A DNA stretch of 55,189 bases from Clostridiales bacterium (GTDB taxonomy: Bacteria > Bacillota > Clostridia > Oscillospirales > CAG-382). The notes below the pieces were generated by a model, which worked only from the letters and a program-made list of their open reading frames with translations, made no database searches and was not told the origin of the DNA. How positions within the stretch are numbered: the first letter of the stretch is position 1; each line of letters opens with the position of its first letter. The translations under genes were made by a program, and so were the position numbers. Where the stretch lies: positions 1 through 55,189 of the forward strand of contig QAKH01000107.1 of NCBI GenBank assembly GCA_003343885.1. The letters run 5' to 3'. Below are positions 51,597 to 55,189 of this stretch, piece by piece.

Positions 51597-52289
51597 ATGA
51601 GCGAATACAGTCTGCTCATAAACATACTAAACAGAGAGCTTGAGGACGTTTACCTCGAGTACTACAAAGCAAGCGGCGTTAACGCCATGTTTTCCTGCTT
51701 ATGCTGCGGTACGGCAAGCAAAAGCGTACTTGATTACTTAGGCTTGGAAAAAAACGAAAAAATAATGTTTCAGTCAATTGTCGCTTACGACAACGCAAAA
51801 AAAATAATGGGCGGATTGGTAAGCAAAATGGGAATTAACCTTCCCGGTACGGGAATTGCGCTAACCATTCCGGTCGGAAGCATTGCCGGAAGCGCTTCGT
51901 TAAAATATCTTACTGAAGGACAGTCCGCCGGTGCTCACCAGGCAGACGAGGTAAAGAAAATGAGTGATTACATGTATACGCTGATTACGGTCATTGCGGA
52001 AAAAGGCTGTTCCGACATGGTTATGGACGCGGCGAGAAAAGCCGGCGCCAACGGCGGAACAGTAGTGCACGCCAAGGGCACTGCGACTGAATTTACCGCA
52101 AAATTTTTCGGAGTATCCATTGCCTCCGAAAAAGAAATGATATATATTGTGGCAAGAAAAAATGACAAAGACAAAATTATGAAAGCGATACTTGAGGACG
52201 CAGGTCCCGCAACCGACGCACGTGCGGCAGTTTTCTCCCTTCCGGTTGAAGACGTGGTGGGACTTCGCAGTGTAATGGAACAGGAATAG
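51597..52289 (+). CDS. PII-like signalling protein, partner of DUF1538
   Basis: A 230-residue protein with two ferredoxin-like halves. The C-terminal half has YTLITVIAEKGCSDMVMDAA, AGANGGTVVHAKGTATE and a following beta-alpha-beta, the PII pattern with a T-loop-like GTVVHAKG. The N-terminal half is a divergent copy. AGGTG lies five bases upstream. Its place after the DUF1538 gene suggests that it senses a metabolite and gates the transporter. The ligand is unknown. Confidence 0.75.
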   Translation: MSEYSLLINILNRELEDVYLEYYKASGVNAMFSCLCCGTASKSVLDYLGLEKNEKIMFQSIVAYDNAKKIMGGLVSKMGINLPGTGIALTIPVGSIAGSASLKYLTEGQSAGAHQADEVKKMSDYMYTLITVIAEKGCSDMVMDAARKAGANGGTVVHAKGTATEFTAKFFGVSIASEKEMIYIVARKNDKDKIMKAILEDAGPATDARAAVFSLPVEDVVGLRSVMEQE

Positions 52290-52384
52290 GTCAAAAAACA
52301 GGTCACAGGAATAGCTCAAAGAAACAGGTCGCAGCAATATGCCAACGGAATATGTCAAAAAGGCAAAAACAGCACGCAGTTCGC

Positions 52385-53161
52385 TTAGCGGTTATTCATA
52401 TGAATCATGTAAAATCGGCTTCTGAAGGCACTCGGGTACACGCCCTCGTGGTACTTAAAAAAGCCGATGAAAGCCTTATCGTCAGTAAAACCTAACTCGT
52501 ACGCTATCTCCTTGACGTACTTGCCGGTGGTGTTCAGCATTTCTTTTGCTTTTGCCAGCACAAGGCGTTCCGTTATGGCTTTAGTTCCGGCTCCGTAATG
52601 CTTTTTTAGCAGTCTTGAAACATGGTCGGGGGAAAAACCGAAATGCTTTGCGGTCTCTTTTGCCGTAAGTCCGGCTTTTGCGTTGACCCGGAGCCACTCG
52701 TATATTTCAGCGGCGGTCTTATCCTTGCCGGCGCAGTTTGATGAGCCGAGATATTTTATCTCAGTAAGTATTCTCACCAAAATCGAGCTTACCATTTCCC
52801 TTGCGTCGGACGGCAGAAACGCATAGTGCAGAAGTTCTTTGAACAGATACGCGTTGTCAAAGCGTGCAAGAAAACGGTTTCCAATATCAAAATCAGGAAT
52901 ATCAGTATGAAAATGCAGCCAGTAAAAACTTACCCGGCTGCTTTTTTTATATCCGAAATGGCGCTTATTAGCTTCCAAAAGCAGCAGCTGTCCTTTCTCA
53001 AGACATATCTCGGAGCCATCGTCGTTCATATATACCTGCCCTTCGGTAACATATATTATTTCGTGCGTGCGTTCCGTTCGGTCGGGATGAATCCATTCTT
53101 CAGATGTGGAAAAAAGTCCTCCGTAATCAAAAAATATTCCGGGATGAGCAAGGTTTGTCAT
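52385..53161 (-). CDS. AraC-family transcriptional regulator
   Basis: 258 residues from the ATG at 53161, with a GGTAGGA site upstream. It has an N-terminal cupin-like sensor domain (about residues 5-130, with GGLFSTSEEWIHPDRTERTH and YVTEGQVYMNDDGSE). The C-terminal double helix-turn-helix is TAKETAKHFGFSPDHVSRL and VKEIAYELGFTDDKAFIGFF, with the HEGVYPSAFR ending typical of AraC proteins. It is divergent from the GH127 gene, which it probably controls in response to a sugar. Confidence 0.9.
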   Translation of the reverse strand: MTNLAHPGIFFDYGGLFSTSEEWIHPDRTERTHEIIYVTEGQVYMNDDGSEICLEKGQLLLLEANKRHFGYKKSSRVSFYWLHFHTDIPDFDIGNRFLARFDNAYLFKELLHYAFLPSDAREMVSSILVRILTEIKYLGSSNCAGKDKTAAEIYEWLRVNAKAGLTAKETAKHFGFSPDHVSRLLKKHYGAGTKAITERLVLAKAKEMLNTTGKYVKEIAYELGFTDDKAFIGFFKYHEGVYPSAFRSRFYMIHMNNR

Positions 53162-53280
53162 GTCGGATTTTCCTACCTTCTGTCGTGTTTTTCGTATTGT
53201 TTTTACCCGACTTTTATTATACAATGTATTCGTAAAAAGTCAATATACGGCTTAATATCACGAGGGAGGACTGATTGCCC

Positions 53281-55098
53281 ATGAAATTATTCGATTACAG
53301 AAAAGTCGACATTACTTCCGGCTATGTTGCGCTCAAGCAGGAGATGAATCGGAAAATCACGATAAACTCCGTGTACGACCGTTTTTGCGAGACCGGAAGA
53401 ATAGGTGCGTTTGATTTTAACACAAAGGATGTTCACTGTTTTTGGGACAGCGACGTAGCCAAGTGGATGGAAGGCGCTTCATACATTATAGCAAAGCACC
53501 CGGATCCGGTTCTTGAAGAGAGAATTGAGGCGCTCATAGACAGGATAGAGCGACATCAGGACAAAAACGGGTATTTCAACATTTATTTTACCGTAAAAGA
53601 GCCTGAAAAGCGTTTCACCGACAGAGGCGCACACGAACTGTACTGCGCAGGTCACTTATTTGAGGCGGCTGTCGCGTATGCCGAGGCAACGGGAAAAACA
53701 CGTTTTCTTGAGTGCATGGAAAAATACGCCGATTACATATACAAAGTTTTCGTAACCGACGGTTCGGCGGCTTTTGTCACGCCAGGACACGAGGAAATCG
53801 AACTTGCGCTGTTTAAACTGTACAGTTACACAAAAAAAGAAAAGTATCTTGAGCTTGCGGAGTTTTTCCTTGAAAAGCGGGGAAACAACGACAAGGACGC
53901 AAATACCGACTACAACCAGAGTCACAGGCCTATAAGAGAACAGACCGAAGCGGTAGGACACTCTGTAAGGGCGGTATATCTTTACTCGGCTATGGCGGAT
54001 CTCGCGCGCATAACCGGCGATGATACACTTAAAAAGGCTTGCAGAACTATTTACGAGGATATAGTAAACAAAAAAATGTACATAACCGGCGGCATAGGTT
54101 CGTGCCACTTGGGAGAGACCTTTTCCAAGCCGTATGATCTGCCGAATGAACAGGCGTACACCGAAACCTGCGCCGGAATAGGGCTGATGTTTTTCTGCAG
54201 GAGAATGATGCAGCTTGATAATCTTGCCGAATATTCGGACGTTATAGAACGGGTATTTTACAACGGAGTACTTTCGGGTATTTCACTTGACGGAAAATCG
54301 TTTTTCTATGAAAATCCGCTTGAAATAACCCACTTAAACCACTTTACAAATTCCTACGGTTCACGCAGATATCCCATTACCCAGCGGCTTGAGTGCTTTA
54401 ACTGCTCCTGCTGTCCGCCAAACATAAACAGGCTGCTTCCTGTTTTGGAAGAGTATATTTACGGCATTGACGGCGACACTCTATATGTCAATCAGTTTAC
54501 CTCAAGCAAGCTTTGCGACGGCGGGATATCATGTGAGATGAGCACAGACTATCCTTTAAGCGGAGAAATTGCCATACGTGCCGTTGGCGTCGGAAAAATA
54601 GCGGTACGCATACCCTCATGGTGCGCAGGCTTTGAAATTGACGCTCCGTACACTCTTGACAAAGGGTATGCGGTCATCGAAAGCGGAACGGACGGCGGAA
54701 AGGAAATAAGGATAAATTTTGACATGACTCCGTTTGCCGTACGTTCAAACAGCAAGGTTGTGGAGGATGCCGGAAAGCTATGCATACAGGCCGGTCCGGT
54801 AGTGTACTGTGCGGAAAGCATAGACAATTCGGAAAATCTGTACGAATATATTCTTACTGCTGATTTCGAAAGCAAAGTTAAGTTTAACGCTTTATACGGA
54901 CTTAACGAACTGGAGGTAAGCGCTTGGCGCATAGACGACGGAAACAACGGAAACAAATCCGAATCTTTGTACTTCCGCGCCGACAGCGCCAAAAAGCCGG
55001 CAGCCGAACGCACTGCACTCCGTATGATCCCATATAACTGTTTTGCCAACCGTGCCGACTGCGATATGAAAACATGGTTTAATGCGTTTTTAAATTGA
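53281..55098 (+). CDS. Glycoside hydrolase family 127, beta-L-arabinofuranosidase-like
   Basis: About 605 residues (an in-frame TTG two codons upstream, at 53275, is five bases after GGAGG and is also possible). The (alpha/alpha)6 barrel pattern and the active-site loop ECFNCSCCPPNINRLL match GH127, where a Cys nucleophile and other Cys and a Glu coordinate zinc. There is no signal peptide, so it is a cytoplasmic enzyme that removes beta-L-arabinofuranose from imported oligosaccharides. Its gene is divergent from an AraC regulator, a common sugar-utilisation layout. Confidence 0.92.
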   Translation: MKLFDYRKVDITSGYVALKQEMNRKITINSVYDRFCETGRIGAFDFNTKDVHCFWDSDVAKWMEGASYIIAKHPDPVLEERIEALIDRIERHQDKNGYFNIYFTVKEPEKRFTDRGAHELYCAGHLFEAAVAYAEATGKTRFLECMEKYADYIYKVFVTDGSAAFVTPGHEEIELALFKLYSYTKKEKYLELAEFFLEKRGNNDKDANTDYNQSHRPIREQTEAVGHSVRAVYLYSAMADLARITGDDTLKKACRTIYEDIVNKKMYITGGIGSCHLGETFSKPYDLPNEQAYTETCAGIGLMFFCRRMMQLDNLAEYSDVIERVFYNGVLSGISLDGKSFFYENPLEITHLNHFTNSYGSRRYPITQRLECFNCSCCPPNINRLLPVLEEYIYGIDGDTLYVNQFTSSKLCDGGISCEMSTDYPLSGEIAIRAVGVGKIAVRIPSWCAGFEIDAPYTLDKGYAVIESGTDGGKEIRINFDMTPFAVRSNSKVVEDAGKLCIQAGPVVYCAESIDNSENLYEYILTADFESKVKFNALYGLNELEVSAWRIDDGNNGNKSESLYFRADSAKKPAAERTALRMIPYNCFANRADCDMKTWFNAFLN

Positions 55099-55117
55099 TA
55101 TTGTATTATGGGTTATT

Positions 55118-55164
55118 TATGGGGCTCTGCCCCATACCCCGCACGCTTTTTTAGAAAAAGCGTG
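55118..55164. repeat. Host palindromic repeat / possible terminator
   Basis: Two hairpins follow the GH127 gene: TATGGGGC-TCT-GCCCCATA (55118-55136) and CACGCTTTTT-TAG-AAAAAGCGTG (55142-55164). The first resembles the element at 49.65 kb with a following CCCCGCAC, which marks a dispersed repeat. It may terminate GH127 transcription. Confidence 0.6.
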
Positions 55165-55189
55165 GGAAAAACAATGTTTTGCCGCAAAG

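Overview
The window joins a large part of an integrated phage genome (about 1 to 45.14 kb, running off the left edge) to about 10 kb of chromosome of a Gram-positive, low-to-mid GC bacterium. A clostridial gut-type host is my inference. It rests on the smpB-ssrA locus, a VanY-type carboxypeptidase, a DUF1538/PII pair, a GH127 glycosidase, and strong AGGAGG-type ribosome binding sites. The prophage has podovirus-like virion genes: portal, scaffold, capsid, short head-tail adaptors, a beta-propeller-like tail protein and fibres. No tape measure or long-tail genes are seen. Lysis genes are not in the window.

Layout from right to left in the prophage (most genes on the minus strand). A large serine recombinase gene (43.6-45.3 kb, +) runs antisense into the 3' end of the host tmRNA gene. 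Beside it, also on +, lie a secreted copper-amine-oxidase-N-like protein and a CI-type repressor, which are probably the genes expressed in the lysogen. A divergent switch with near-consensus promoters and palindromic operators (41.6-42.0 kb) separates them from the leftward early operon. That operon holds small HTH and zinc-ribbon proteins, a DUF2800 nuclease, a DUF2815 ssDNA-binding protein, a family A DNA polymerase, a methyltransferase, a DUF4406 protein, a VapE-type primase-helicase, an iteron-rich candidate origin, a VRR-NUC nuclease and an SNF2 helicase. It ends with an ArpU/RinA-like regulator at 28.7-29.0 kb. The late genes follow: an internal virion protein, a giant polyvalent protein (methylase, Strawberry-notch-like helicase and zincin-like domains, about 4,070 residues once an A7 frameshift is crossed), terminase, portal, scaffold, capsid, adaptors, tail proteins and fibre.

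The most notable signals are these. (1) A 179-codon gene with its own Shine-Dalgarno is nested in another frame inside the disordered linker of the giant polyvalent gene. (2) The giant gene is split by a -1 frame change at an A7 run. (3) An identical 21-bp tandem-repeat element sits at the same distance from a -10 box upstream of two late operons, next to the likely activator gene. (4) A cluster of CTAACA/TGTTAG repeats flanks an AT-rich stretch beside the primase gene. (5) The integrase coding sequence ends within antisense ssrA. (6) A truncated remnant of a mobile-element protein lies next to a methyltransferase whose SAM motif is not recognisable.

The chromosomal part carries smpB and ssrA on the minus strand. 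To their right are vanY, a YbgC-like thioesterase, a DUF6054-like protein, a Gfo/Idh/MocA oxidoreductase, a DUF1538 membrane protein with a PII-like partner, and a divergently transcribed AraC regulator next to a GH127 beta-L-arabinofuranosidase. Short GC-rich palindromic repeats lie in two intergenic spaces.
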